A DNA stretch of 64,000 nucleotides from CALLMM01 sp964429855 (GTDB lineage Bacteria > Armatimonadota > Chthonomonadetes > Chthonomonadales > CAJBBX01), in assembly GCA_964429855.1 (NCBI GenBank), contig CAYSDM010000002.1, positions 124,001 through 188,000 of the forward strand, read 5' to 3'. Shown piece by piece: positions 16,837 through 25,554 of this stretch. A model generated the notes under the pieces. It did not search any database, was not told the DNA's origin, and worked only from the letters and a program-made list of their open reading frames with translations. The number at the start of each line of letters is the position of its first letter. Positions within the stretch are counted from its first letter, which is position 1. The translations under genes and the position numbers were made by a program.

Positions 16837-17715
16837 ATGAAACATGCGAAAGGCGCCTCCCATCGCGCATTTACGCTCATCGAACTTCTTGTCGTTATAG
16901 CGATTATCGCCATTCTAGCGGCGATACTTTTCCCCGTCTTCTCGCAGGCGCGGGAAAAAGCTCGCCAGACCGGTTGTCTGTCCAACGCCAAGCAGATCGG
17001 CACCGCCATTCAGATGTACACACAAGACTACGACGAGATGATCGTGCGCAATGCCTACGCTGATCCCCCCCGCGTAGCAGAGGGACCTCACTTCGTAGAC
17101 TGTTCGACGCCTCGCTGGATGGACGTTATCCAGCCCTATGTCAAGAACATTCAGCTGTTCAACTGTCCTAGCGATCCCTTCTCTAATATCACCGGAATCC
17201 TGGTGACCGGGCAGTCGCACACGCTGGCAGGCAACAAGCGCTACGTCTTCCAACCCTACTCGCCGGACGGCATGCAGGTCTTCCGTGAAGCAGACTGTGG
17301 AGACGCATTCGGACAGACGAACGTCGGCCGACGATTCGGCAGCTACGCCATCAACAATATGTACTATGCGGCGGGCGATCCCTTTACGCCTCCCAACAAC
17401 ATGCCTCTGGCTGCTATCGCCTTGCCGGCAGACACCGTTCTGATCGCCGAGACGCAGGGATACGGACAGAGCGCCGACTTCTACCGCCGCGACCCGCTAG
17501 ACCCGCAACCGACCACGCCCAACGAGACCTTCCCCTTCCCGGCTCTGTTGAATCGACGCAACAATGGAGCTATTCTGGGACGACACATGAAACTGAGCAA
17601 TGTAGTCTGGTGTGACGGTCATGCCAAAGCAATGCGCCTGGAGAGTCTGGGTGAGATCCACGCGGTGGCAGGCTACACAAACGTCATGCATCGCTTCACC
17701 ATTGAAGAAGACTAG
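16837..17715 (+). CDS. DUF1559 pseudopilin-like protein, second copy
   Basis: A 292-residue protein with a prepilin leader (MKHAKGASHRA then FTLIELLVV) followed by the hydrophobic helix and QAREKARQTGCLSNAKQIG. The C-terminal H-X9-DG signature is present (RHMKLSNVVWCDGHAKAM). Compared with the first copy, the middle region differs almost completely while the N-terminal 60 residues are nearly the same, the usual DUF1559 pattern. The start has a GGAGAG site. It is preceded by a four-repeat Pho-box-like array and followed by an intrinsic terminator, so it is a single-gene unit. Confidence 0.9.
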   Translation: MKHAKGASHRAFTLIELLVVIAIIAILAAILFPVFSQAREKARQTGCLSNAKQIGTAIQMYTQDYDEMIVRNAYADPPRVAEGPHFVDCSTPRWMDVIQPYVKNIQLFNCPSDPFSNITGILVTGQSHTLAGNKRYVFQPYSPDGMQVFREADCGDAFGQTNVGRRFGSYAINNMYYAAGDPFTPPNNMPLAAIALPADTVLIAETQGYGQSADFYRRDPLDPQPTTPNETFPFPALLNRRNNGAILGRHMKLSNVVWCDGHAKAMRLESLGEIHAVAGYTNVMHRFTIEED

Positions 17716-17737
17716 ACTCCTCTTTTTCCTGATCAGC

Positions 17738-17767
17738 AGCGCCCGTCGTCAAGGGCGCTTTCTTTTT
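17738..17767 (+). terminator. Intrinsic terminator of the second DUF1559 gene
   Basis: AGCGCCC (17738-17744) pairs with GGGCGCT (17753-17759), followed by TTCTTTTTG. Confidence 0.9.
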
Positions 17768-17814
17768 GACTCCCGTGATTCTGTGCAACGATCGTCAGAC
17801 AGTATCGGGCGTGA

Positions 17815-17843
17815 TTGACAATACAACGGCAGGGAAGTATACT
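17815..17843 (+). promoter_or_regulatory. Consensus sigma70 promoter of murA-mreB
   Basis: Perfect TTGACA (17815-17820), 17-bp spacer, TATACT (17838-17843). The leader before the murA start is about 80 bases. The in-frame ATG at 17815 overlaps the -35 box and so cannot be the start. Confidence 0.85.
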
Positions 17844-17928
17844 TTTCCACAGGCAATTATCACAGTATACGGGTATCATAGTAACCTGGCAGCTTTTCCG
17901 AATATGCCAGGAGGGAGGGCGCGCTTCT

Positions 17929-19191
17929 TTGGAAAAGATAATCATCTACGGCGGCAAACCGCTGTCGGGCCGAGTCCGCACGAGCGGCAGCAAGAACGCC
18001 ACGCTGGCGATCATGGCGGGAGCCGTTCTTGCGGAGGGAAAAGTTACCCTGCACAATGTGCCGCGCATCGGTGACACGCTGACTATGGTCGAACTACTCA
18101 ACGGACTGGGCGCAGCGACGCACTTCTCGGATAGAAATACCGTCATCATAGACTCAACCCATATTCACTGTCTGGAGGCTCCGTATGAACTGGTTCGAAA
18201 GATGCGAGCCTCCTTTTGCGTACTCGGTCCGCTTCTGGCGCGTTTCGGTTATGCGCGTGTGCCGGTTCCCGGCGGATGCGACATCGGAACCCGCCCGGTA
18301 AACTTCCATATTGACGGATTGAAGCGTCTGGGCGCAAATATCCATGTCGAGCATGGTGTCTATTCCGCGGAGTCGCGTCATCTTCGCGGCGCCAATATCT
18401 ATCTGGACTTTCAGAGCGCGGGAGCCACCCAGCACCTGATGACCGCCGCCTGCCTGGTTCCCGGCACGACCATCATCGAAAACTGCGCCACCGAGCCGGA
18501 GATTGTGGATCTGGCCAACTTTCTGAAAACCCTCGGCGCACAGATTGAAGGGGCGGGAACCGGCTCCATCACCATTCACGGCGTAGATCGGTTGAACGGC
18601 GGGGAGTACAGCATTATCCCGGATCGGCTGGAGGCGGGAACCTACGCCATCGCCGCTGCCATGACCGGCGGCGATATTCTGATCGAAAACGCCGTCGGCG
18701 AGCACCTGCGCCCGGTCATCAGCAAACTCGGCGAGGCGGGCGTGGAGGTGACCGAAGGCGCGGAGGGAATGCGCGTGCGGCGCGTCGGACGCCTGCAGCC
18801 GGTAGACATCAAGACCATGCCACACCCCGGCTTCCCCACCGATCTTCAGCAGCCTTTCGGCGCGCTGCTTACCACGGCGGACGGAACCTCGGTCATCACG
18901 GAGACGGTCTACGAGAGCCGTTTCCGCTATGTCAATGAGATGAACCGTATGGGAGCCGACATCCGGGTAGAGGGACGCACCGCCGTGATTACGGGCGTGG
19001 AGCGTCTGACCGGCGCGCCCGTAACCGCGACCGACCTGCGCGCCGGCGCGGCTCTGATCTGCGCCGGAATGGCGGCGGAAGGCAGTACCGAGGTGTCGGG
19101 AATCGAGCATATTGATCGCGGCTACGAAAATATCGTCCATCGGCTGCAGGGACTGGGAGCGCAGATCGAGCGCAGCGCGCCGGAAGAGTAG
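17929..19191 (+). CDS. murA: UDP-N-acetylglucosamine 1-carboxyvinyltransferase MurA
   Basis: Transfers enolpyruvate from PEP to UDP-GlcNAc, the first committed step of peptidoglycan synthesis, in the cytosol. Conserved residues: SGSKN (Lys22 and Asn23 when counted from the TTG start), the catalytic loop PVPGGCDIGTRPVN with Cys117 (the fosfomycin target), PHPGFPTD, and TIIENCATEPEI. I use the TTG at 17929: it has a GGAGGGAGG site upstream and gives 420 residues, the usual MurA length, with Lys at position 22 as in E. coli. The longer frame from 17815 would start in the promoter. Its stop overlaps a possible GTG start of mreB by one base, so the two genes are an operon. Confidence 0.95.
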   Translation: MEKIIIYGGKPLSGRVRTSGSKNATLAIMAGAVLAEGKVTLHNVPRIGDTLTMVELLNGLGAATHFSDRNTVIIDSTHIHCLEAPYELVRKMRASFCVLGPLLARFGYARVPVPGGCDIGTRPVNFHIDGLKRLGANIHVEHGVYSAESRHLRGANIYLDFQSAGATQHLMTAACLVPGTTIIENCATEPEIVDLANFLKTLGAQIEGAGTGSITIHGVDRLNGGEYSIIPDRLEAGTYAIAAAMTGGDILIENAVGEHLRPVISKLGEAGVEVTEGAEGMRVRRVGRLQPVDIKTMPHPGFPTDLQQPFGALLTTADGTSVITETVYESRFRYVNEMNRMGADIRVEGRTAVITGVERLTGAPVTATDLRAGAALICAGMAAEGSTEVSGIEHIDRGYENIVHRLQGLGAQIERSAPEE

Positions 19192-19202
19192 TGAGGCGTT
19201 TG

Positions 19203-20228
19203 ATGTTCAGCTTAACCCCGGAACTGGGGATTGACCTCGGTACGGCGAATATTCTGGTCTATATGCGCGGCAAGGGGATCGTCTTGCGAGAGCCATCCGT
19301 AGTCGCGATGTCCACTTCCACCAAGAAGGTGCTGGCGGTCGGCGAAGAGGCGCGGATGATGATCGGGCGAACCCCCGGCAATATCGTCGCCATCCGCCCG
19401 ATGTCCGAAGGCGTCATTGCTGACTACACCACCACCCAGCGTATGCTCGAACACCTGATCAACAAGGTGATCGGGCGTAAGCGCATCTTCAAGCCCCGTG
19501 TTCTGGTTTGCGTCCCCTCTGGCGTTACGAGCGTGGAGCGTCGCGCCGTGCTTCAGGCAGCGCGGGAGGCGGGCGCGGGAGAAGCCTACACCATTGAGGA
19601 GCCGATGGCGGCTGCCATCGGCGCGGGCTTGCCGATCTCCAATCCCGGCGGGAACATGGTGGTGGATATCGGCGGCGGAACCACCGATATCGCCGTGATT
19701 TCGCTGGAGGGAATCTGTATATCCCGCAGCCTGCGGGTCGGCGGCAATAAGATGGACGAGGTGATTATGCGCCATATCAAGAGCGCGCATAACCTGATGA
19801 TCGGTGACCGCACCGCCGAAGAGATCAAGATCAAGATCGGCTCCGCCTATCCTTTGGACGAAGAGATGACGATGGATGTGCGCGGGCGCGATCTGGTCGC
19901 CGGACTGCCCCGCACAGTGCAGGTCACCTCGGTCGAGATACGCGAGGCGCTGGCGGAACCGGTGACGCAGATCGTGGAGCGCGTCAAGGCGGTGCTGGAG
20001 CAGACTCCTCCCGAACTCTCCGCCGACATTATCGAGCGCGGCGTCTGGCTTACGGGAGGCGGCGCGCTGCTGCGCGGTCTGGATAAGCTCCTCTCCGTCG
20101 CCACCGATATTCCCGTGCATGTCGCGGAAGACCCGCTCTCCTGTGTCGCCATCGGGACGGGGCGCGCCCTGGAAGAGTTTCCCGCCATCCGACAGAGCGA
20201 GGCGCGACAGATCGTCTCGGGCAGTTAA
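19203..20228 (+). CDS. mreB: Rod shape-determining protein MreB
   Basis: Actin-like filament protein that organises cell-wall elongation under the inner membrane. It has LGIDLGTANILVY (phosphate 1 loop) at residues 8-20, VVDIGGGTTDIAVISL (phosphate 2) near residue 155 and LTGGGALLRGL near residue 285. At 341 residues it has the usual length. The ATG at 19203 is chosen because GAGG lies 7 bases upstream and MF-S-L is the usual N-terminal style, with a short amphipathic start; a GTG at 19191 overlapping murA's stop is possible. No mreC or mreD follows, which is less usual. Instead an SLH-domain protein comes next. Confidence 0.95.
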   Translation: MFSLTPELGIDLGTANILVYMRGKGIVLREPSVVAMSTSTKKVLAVGEEARMMIGRTPGNIVAIRPMSEGVIADYTTTQRMLEHLINKVIGRKRIFKPRVLVCVPSGVTSVERRAVLQAAREAGAGEAYTIEEPMAAAIGAGLPISNPGGNMVVDIGGGTTDIAVISLEGICISRSLRVGGNKMDEVIMRHIKSAHNLMIGDRTAEEIKIKIGSAYPLDEEMTMDVRGRDLVAGLPRTVQVTSVEIREALAEPVTQIVERVKAVLEQTPPELSADIIERGVWLTGGGALLRGLDKLLSVATDIPVHVAEDPLSCVAIGTGRALEEFPAIRQSEARQIVSGS

Positions 20229-20268
20229 CACGGCATCAAGCAAAGCAGGGTTCAGGAAAGGATTTTTC

Positions 20269-20919
20269 ATGCGGTTTGCGACCACTTTTGCCCTGATGGG
20301 AACGGGGCTTTTCTTCTGCCTGTCGGCGAACGCGCAGACCTTGCGCGATGTTCCGAACAGTCACTGGGCGCGCCCGGCGGTCACAGAGGTGGTGCGCCTG
20401 AAGATCATGGAGGCTCCAGGAGGCCGTTTCGACGGAACTCGCCCGGTGACGCGCCGGGAACTGATCGTCACTCTGGAGCGGATGGCGAAGTCGCTGGAAG
20501 CCGGACAGTGGAAGAAGACCGGCGCGCCCCGCGTCAACGAGAAGATCAAGGCGAAAAGCTGGCGAGATCGTCCGGTGACCCGGTATGAACTGGCGGCGGT
20601 CATCTACCGGCTCGCGCTGTATTCAGCGCCGGGACTTCCGAAGGCAACCGGCAAGGTCTACAATACCTCTGAAGCGATGCCGTCCCCGGTCACGTTGACA
20701 GGCGTGCCGCGCAGCGATCCCTCTTTTGCCTCGCTGGACTTTCTGGCGAAGAACCGTATGATCTGGCCCGGCTCGCCCCTGCTCAAACCGGGATCGCAGC
20801 CGGTCACCGGCGCGCAGACCTCTCTGGCGTTGTCGCAGATGATAAGCGGCTTGAATGCCCGCCTGACCGATGAGCCGCAGAATCGCGAGGAGATCGGTCC
20901 GCCCCCGCGACACCGCTAA
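20269..20919 (+). CDS. Exported protein with an S-layer-homology-like domain
   Basis: A 216-residue protein. The signal peptide spans residues 1-23 (ending SANAQ). It is followed at once by an SLH-like module: LRDVPNSHWARPAVTEVVRL, then G-F-D-G-TRPVTRRELIVTLERM. A second, weaker module may start near SDPSFASLDFLAKNRMI with SLALSQMISGL. SLH domains usually bind wall polymers. The start is the ATG with AGGAAAGG upstream; the frame is open back into mreB but that part is not coding. Gap to mreB is 40 bases, so it may belong to the murA-mreB transcript. Confidence 0.75.
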   Translation: MRFATTFALMGTGLFFCLSANAQTLRDVPNSHWARPAVTEVVRLKIMEAPGGRFDGTRPVTRRELIVTLERMAKSLEAGQWKKTGAPRVNEKIKAKSWRDRPVTRYELAAVIYRLALYSAPGLPKATGKVYNTSEAMPSPVTLTGVPRSDPSFASLDFLAKNRMIWPGSPLLKPGSQPVTGAQTSLALSQMISGLNARLTDEPQNREEIGPPPRHR

Positions 20920-20935
20920 CCGGTAAGGAACCCCC

Positions 20936-22234
20936 ATGAACCGACAGAAGCGAGTGAACTACGCGCTGCCTCTGATCGCGCTGTCTATTCTCTGCCAAGC
21001 CGCCGTCGCGCAGCAGATCATCGCCGCGCCGAATCAGCCGCAGGGCGTCTATCGAGCAGGCGAGCCTATAGCCTGGAACATCGAAGTCCGGGGCGAGGGC
21101 GCGACGCAGGCGACCGAAGCGCGTTATATTCTGAAGCGCAACGGCTACAGAGTTCTCAGAGAGGGCGTCCTGCCGCTGAAAGAGGGTAAAGGCGTTTTCG
21201 AGACGACCCTGACGGAGCCGGGAACACTCCTGCTGGAGTTGAAGGCGAAACTGCCCGCCGGAGAGATTGGCGGCGCGGGCGGAGCCGTCGTCCGACCGGA
21301 GGCGATTACCCCCTCCCTGCCTCGCCCGAAAGATTTCGACGGCTTCTGGAAAGAGAAGATCGCCGAACTTCAGAAGACGCCGCTGAACGCGCAGTTGGAG
21401 CCTGCCGACAGCGGCAAAGAGGGAGTCGAGTACTATAAAATCCAAATGGACAATATTCGCGGCTCCCATATCTACGGGCAGTTGGCGAAGCCGAGAGGCG
21501 GCACGAAACTGCCCGCGCTCCTCATCGTCCAGTGGGCGGGCGTCTATCCGCTCTCCAAAGACTGGGCGGTCGGGCGAGCGCAGGCGGGATGGCTGACGCT
21601 TAACATCATGGCGCACGACCTGCCGTTCGATCAGCCGGCGAAGTTCTACCGCGAGGCGGCGGAGGGCAGACTTCGCAACTATCCCGCCATTGGCAACGAG
21701 GACCGCGAAACCAGTTATTTCCTCCGCATGTATCTGTCCTGCTATCGCGCTGCCGACTATCTGACGAAACGGCCCGACTGGGATGGACGCATCCTCGTTG
21801 TAACGGGAGGCAGTCAGGGAGGCTTACAGTCGGTCGTCACCGCCGCGCTCTTTCCGCGCATCACGGCGGTCGTCGCCAACGTTCCGGCAGGGTGCGACCT
21901 GACCGGTCCGGCGGCGGAACGCGCCCCGGGCTGGCCCATGTGGTGGTGGCAGACGCAGGGGAAAGACCCGGAAAAGGTGCGGCAGACAGCCTGCTATTTC
22001 GATGTGGTGAACTTCGCGTCGCGGGTGAACTGCCCAACGCTCATCGGACTGGGCTTGATTGATACGGTCTGCCCGCCGTCGGGCATCTTCGCCATGACCA
22101 ATCAACTGAAGGGGCGCAAAGAGCTGGTCATCATGCCGCTCGCCGACCACTCGCGCCCGCATGATGCGTTCCAGGCGCGTCAGGAGCAGTGGTTCGCCTC
22201 CCTTGCCAGAAGCGGGAGCATACCTGTTCGATAG
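20936..22234 (+). CDS. Acetyl-xylan esterase/cephalosporin-C deacetylase-like hydrolase, exported
   Basis: A 432-residue alpha/beta hydrolase with an N-terminal signal peptide (LPLIALSILCQAAVAQ). A beta-rich region of about 120 residues comes first. The AXE1-type core begins at PRPKDFDGFWKEKI and contains VVTGGSQGGLQS (nucleophile Ser), LGLIDTVCPP (Asp) and MPLADHSRPH (His), the complete triad. AXE1 enzymes remove acetyl groups from xylan or oligosaccharides. The start has AAGGAA 5 bases upstream. It follows the SLH gene after 16 bases and precedes the PhyH gene by 31. The acetyl-sugar substrate is inference; the fold assignment is firm. Confidence 0.85.
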   Translation: MNRQKRVNYALPLIALSILCQAAVAQQIIAAPNQPQGVYRAGEPIAWNIEVRGEGATQATEARYILKRNGYRVLREGVLPLKEGKGVFETTLTEPGTLLLELKAKLPAGEIGGAGGAVVRPEAITPSLPRPKDFDGFWKEKIAELQKTPLNAQLEPADSGKEGVEYYKIQMDNIRGSHIYGQLAKPRGGTKLPALLIVQWAGVYPLSKDWAVGRAQAGWLTLNIMAHDLPFDQPAKFYREAAEGRLRNYPAIGNEDRETSYFLRMYLSCYRAADYLTKRPDWDGRILVVTGGSQGGLQSVVTAALFPRITAVVANVPAGCDLTGPAAERAPGWPMWWWQTQGKDPEKVRQTACYFDVVNFASRVNCPTLIGLGLIDTVCPPSGIFAMTNQLKGRKELVIMPLADHSRPHDAFQARQEQWFASLARSGSIPVR

Positions 22235-22265
22235 AACCGGCGTTTCGGTTTTTCAGGAGCCGATC

Positions 22266-23099
22266 ATGGATCCATCCTGTCTGCAGTATCTTCTCACCGA
22301 CGAAGAGAGGCGTCAGTTTCAAGAGGAGGGGTTCCTCATCCGGGCAGATGCTCTGTCGCCGGAGCATGTCTCGGCGCTGACGGAGGCGACGGATCGAATC
22401 TATCAGCGCGAACGGGAGAAGGGATTTGAGGCGAACAGGGCGCTCTTCTTTCCCAACTTCATCCCGGAAGACGACCTCTTTCTGAACCTCGTGGACTATG
22501 AGCGCATCCTGCCCGGAGTCTGGGAGATTCTCGGCTGGAACATCTATCTCTATCACGCTCACCTGATCGTCACGCCCCCGTCCGGGCAGCCGGAAGACAA
22601 TCGCACCTTCGGCTGGCATCAAGACAGCGGGCGGGTCAATGTCGAGATCGAGTGCCATCCGCGACCGCGCCTGTCGCTCAAGGTCGCCTACTTTCTTTCG
22701 GACGCCTCGCAGCCGGGACGGGGCAACTTCTGGATCATCCCCGGCAGCCATCTTTGGGACACCCTGGAGCGTCCGGCCGACGGGATCGGACAGCCGGAGG
22801 GCGCGATACCGGTCTGCGCGCGTCCGGGAACGGCGGTGCTGTTTGACCGCCGCCTGTGGCACACCGCCAGCCCGAACTGGTCTTCCATCACCCGCAAAGT
22901 GCTGTTCTACGGGTACGGCTACCGCTGGATTCGCACCAAAGACGATATGACCGTCAGCCACCTGTGGGAACGCTCCTCCCCCATTCGCCGCCAGCTTCTC
23001 GGCTGGGGCGTCAACTGCAACGGTCACTACACCCCGACCGACGCCGACGTGCCTCTGCGCGTCTGGCTCCGCGAACACGCCCCCGAACTGGCGGGGTAA
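22266..23099 (+). CDS. Phytanoyl-CoA dioxygenase (PhyH) family protein
   Basis: A 277-residue Fe(II)/2-oxoglutarate-dependent dioxygenase. The iron ligands are visible as FGWHQDSG (His and Asp of HxD) and LWHTASPNWS (distal His), with a double-stranded-helix strand GNFWIIPGSHLW between. The N-terminus LTDEERRQFQEEGFLIRADAL is the usual PhyH opening. The start Met has AGGAG 6 bases upstream; the frame is open 35 codons further into the esterase gene but that part is not supported. Substrates in this family are diverse, so phytanoyl-CoA should not be assumed. A second PhyH gene lies at 33143-34069. Confidence 0.88.
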   Translation: MDPSCLQYLLTDEERRQFQEEGFLIRADALSPEHVSALTEATDRIYQREREKGFEANRALFFPNFIPEDDLFLNLVDYERILPGVWEILGWNIYLYHAHLIVTPPSGQPEDNRTFGWHQDSGRVNVEIECHPRPRLSLKVAYFLSDASQPGRGNFWIIPGSHLWDTLERPADGIGQPEGAIPVCARPGTAVLFDRRLWHTASPNWSSITRKVLFYGYGYRWIRTKDDMTVSHLWERSSPIRRQLLGWGVNCNGHYTPTDADVPLRVWLREHAPELAG

Positions 23100-23159
23100 T
23101 CTCTCCATCGTTCTGGTAAAATGATCTGTAACGACCCGTAGCGATGAATACAGCGTTCA

Positions 23160-23660
23160 ATGCCTCGATGTAAAGCCCATAATCACGAGACTCTGCTGCG
23201 CTGCGGCAAGTGCGAACAGCCGATCTGTCCCGACTGCACCGTCATGGGACCGGTTGGGGCGCGCTGCCATGAGTGCGCTTCGCTCTACTCCTCGCACCTG
23301 TTTCAGATCGATTCCGGCAAGCTGATGACGGCGCTGGGGATCGGGCTTCTGGTCGCGCTTGCGGGCGGCTATCTGGTGGCGCTCGCCTCCTCCGCCGGAG
23401 GCTTCCTTCAGTTCTGGATGGCGGTGGCGATGGGCGCGGCGGTCGGCGAGACCGTTCGGCGTCTCTCCGGGCGCAAGCGGGGATACAAAATGGAGATCGC
23501 AGCGGGGCTGTGCGCCGCTCTGGGCGTGGCGGGAGGGCTGGCGCTCTGGCTGGCTCTGCACCGCGTTCCGCTGCTGCTCATGCCCTCCCCTCTCTTCTTT
23601 CATCTTCTCTCGATGGCGGTCGCCGTCTTCTGCGCCGTCAGCCGAATCCGCTACCTCTAA
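23160..23660 (+). CDS. Small zinc-binding (B-box-like) membrane protein
   Basis: Residues 1-40 carry a Cys/His cluster (C4, H7, C15, C18, C23, C26 and later CHEC) like bacterial B-box-type zinc fingers. Three to four hydrophobic helices follow (about 57-80, 84-100, 113-132, 138-158). Its 166 residues match small multipass proteins in which such a finger is fused to membrane helices; in some bacteria the finger is attached to rhomboid proteases, but no protease motif is seen here. A possible -10 (TAAAAT, near 23117) lies upstream. The ribosome binding site is weak. Function unknown. Confidence 0.7.
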   Translation: MPRCKAHNHETLLRCGKCEQPICPDCTVMGPVGARCHECASLYSSHLFQIDSGKLMTALGIGLLVALAGGYLVALASSAGGFLQFWMAVAMGAAVGETVRRLSGRKRGYKMEIAAGLCAALGVAGGLALWLALHRVPLLLMPSPLFFHLLSMAVAVFCAVSRIRYL

Positions 23661-23755
23661 ACCTGCCGGACACAGAAGAAATCGGCGCGCCCGGTCTGAA
23701 TTGCCGCCGTCTTGTGATACAATGCATAGATAACTCATCAGGCGGAGGAATGCCA

Positions 23756-25117
23756 GTGACCCTGATCAATACCTACGCAGAAGCGATCACCCTGAATCAG
23801 ATCGAGCAGTTTCAGCAGGAGTTTGAAGAGGACCCGCGCAACCGCATGGCGCTCAACGCCGTAACGAAAACCCCTGTGCGTAATATCGCCATGAACCGGC
23901 GCGCCGTCACCCGCCATAATCACACCTTCTCGCACATGGTCAAAGCCGGCGCATCTACAAGCCAGAACAGCAGCGGGAGATGCTGGATGTTCGCCGGACT
24001 GAACACGTTCCGCATGGCTGCCGCGCAGCAGATGAACCTGGAGGACTTCGAGCTATCGCAGAACTATCTGATGTTCTGGGACAAGCTGGAGAAGTCCAAC
24101 TACATCCTGGAGAGCATTCTCAAGACGCTGGAGGAGCCGACCGACAGCCGCCTGATCTGCTGGCTGGTGCAGGACCCTATTCAGGACGGCGGACAGTGGG
24201 ATATGTTCGTGAACCTGATAAAAAAATACGGCGCGATCCCCAAAGAGGCGATGCCGGAGTCGGAGAGCAGCGGCAGCAGCGGCGCGATGAACCACAACAT
24301 CACCACCAAACTGCGCGAGTATGCGGCGCGCCTGCGGCGGATGTACCGCGAGGGCGTTCCGGTCAACGATCTCAAGAGCCTGAAGATGGAGATGCTTAAT
24401 GAGGTCTACCGGATGCTGGCAATTCATCTGGGCGAGCCGCCCCGCGAGTTTCTCTGGCAGTGGCGAGATAAGGATAAGGAGTTCCATCGCGACGGCGTCA
24501 TCACGCCGCAGAAGTTCTTTGAGCGGCACGTGCCGGTAGACCTCGACTCGCTGGTCTGTCTGATTCACTGTCCGCAGGCGACCAAGTCCTACAACACCCT
24601 CTACACCATTGAATATCTGGGGAACGTGGTCGAGGGGCAGATCATTCGCTACCTGAATGTCGAACTGGACGTGATGAAGCGGGCGGCAGTCCGCATGATT
24701 CAGGACGGAAAGTCGGTCTGGTTCGGCTGCGACGTGGGCAAGATGTTCGACCGCGACCTGGGATTGATGGATATGGAGCTTTTTGACTACTCCTCCATCT
24801 ACGGAACCGGGTTCGGCATGACCAAAGCGGAGCGTCTGGACTACGGGCAGAGCCAGATGAACCATGCGATGGTCTTCACCGGCGTAGACCTGGACTCCGA
24901 AGGACATCCGCGCAAGTGGCGCGTGGAGAACAGTTGGGGCGACAAGGGCGGCGATAAGGGCTTTATGGTGATGACCGACGCCTGGTTCGACGAGTATAAC
25001 TATGAGGTCGTCGTCGAGAAGCAGTACCTTTCGTCGGAGCTTCTGGCGGTTCTGGAGACGGAGCCGGTCGGACTGCCGCCCTGGGACCCGATGGGCGCGC
25101 TGGCGCGCTCCCGATGA
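23756..25117 (+). CDS. C1B papain-like peptidase (bleomycin hydrolase/PepC type)
   Basis: A cytosolic cysteine aminopeptidase of about 453 residues, the usual C1B size. The catalytic Cys is in SSGRCWMFA (about residue 76), preceded by the conserved Gln of STSQNSSG (oxyanion hole); the His is in NHAMVFTGV (about 370) and the Asn in VENSWGDKGG. Start choice: GGAGG is directly adjacent to an ATG at 23750 (one base), far too close, but sits 7 bases before the GTG at 23756, so I take GTG. The open frame upstream overlaps the zinc-finger gene and is rejected. It probably trims peptides for amino-acid recycling. Confidence 0.93.
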   Translation: MTLINTYAEAITLNQIEQFQQEFEEDPRNRMALNAVTKTPVRNIAMNRRAVTRHNHTFSHMVKAGASTSQNSSGRCWMFAGLNTFRMAAAQQMNLEDFELSQNYLMFWDKLEKSNYILESILKTLEEPTDSRLICWLVQDPIQDGGQWDMFVNLIKKYGAIPKEAMPESESSGSSGAMNHNITTKLREYAARLRRMYREGVPVNDLKSLKMEMLNEVYRMLAIHLGEPPREFLWQWRDKDKEFHRDGVITPQKFFERHVPVDLDSLVCLIHCPQATKSYNTLYTIEYLGNVVEGQIIRYLNVELDVMKRAAVRMIQDGKSVWFGCDVGKMFDRDLGLMDMELFDYSSIYGTGFGMTKAERLDYGQSQMNHAMVFTGVDLDSEGHPRKWRVENSWGDKGGDKGFMVMTDAWFDEYNYEVVVEKQYLSSELLAVLETEPVGLPPWDPMGALARSR

Positions 25118-25143
25118 ACGCTCTCTGAGGAACAGACACGACG

Positions 25144-25530
25144 ATGCCCGGCGATCCTCTTCATAATGTGCTGATCGGGCTGGCGGCGGCGTGCGCCGCG
25201 CTCTTTCTGGCGACGCTCTACTATAAGCGGAAAGTGGACGCGCTGCGGGAGCGGCTGGAGGCGGAGGAGTCGCGCCAACGAAGCCTCTCCACCATCTACG
25301 GACGCATCTCCGAACAGTGGTTCCCGCTGATGGACCGCTATCCCTACGACTCCCAGTCGTTTCGGTTTCTGGGAACGCCCGTAGACGGCGTGCAGTTTGA
25401 AGAGGATCGCATCATCTTCTGCGAGTTCAAAACCAATCAGTCGGAACTCTCTCCCGTGCAGAGGCGGATCAAGCAGCTGATCGAGGCGAAGCGTGTCTAC
25501 TGGGAGGAGTTCAACTTCCGCGCAGACTGA
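25144..25530 (+). CDS. Membrane-anchored Holliday-junction-resolvase-related nuclease-like protein
   Basis: This 128-residue protein has one N-terminal transmembrane helix (NVLIGLAAACAALFLATLYY), a charged helix, then FRFLGTPVDGVQFE, IIFCEFKTNQSELSPVQRRIKQLI and WEEFNF. That last block matches the Endonuc_Holl family, in which E-x-K (here EFKT) belongs to a PD-(D/E)xK core. Whether it cuts DNA is unproven for the family. It follows the C1B peptidase after 26 bases and precedes anmK by 24, so it may be a passenger of this operon. Confidence 0.75.
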   Translation: MPGDPLHNVLIGLAAACAALFLATLYYKRKVDALRERLEAEESRQRSLSTIYGRISEQWFPLMDRYPYDSQSFRFLGTPVDGVQFEEDRIIFCEFKTNQSELSPVQRRIKQLIEAKRVYWEEFNFRAD

Positions 25531-25554
25531 CCGCCGCTGCTCTGGAATCGCTCC

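Noticed and set aside
17815..17928. ATG-initiated N-terminal extension of MurA
   Set aside because: Start overlaps the -35 box; TTG at 17929 with a strong ribosome binding site gives the standard length and the Lys22 numbering.
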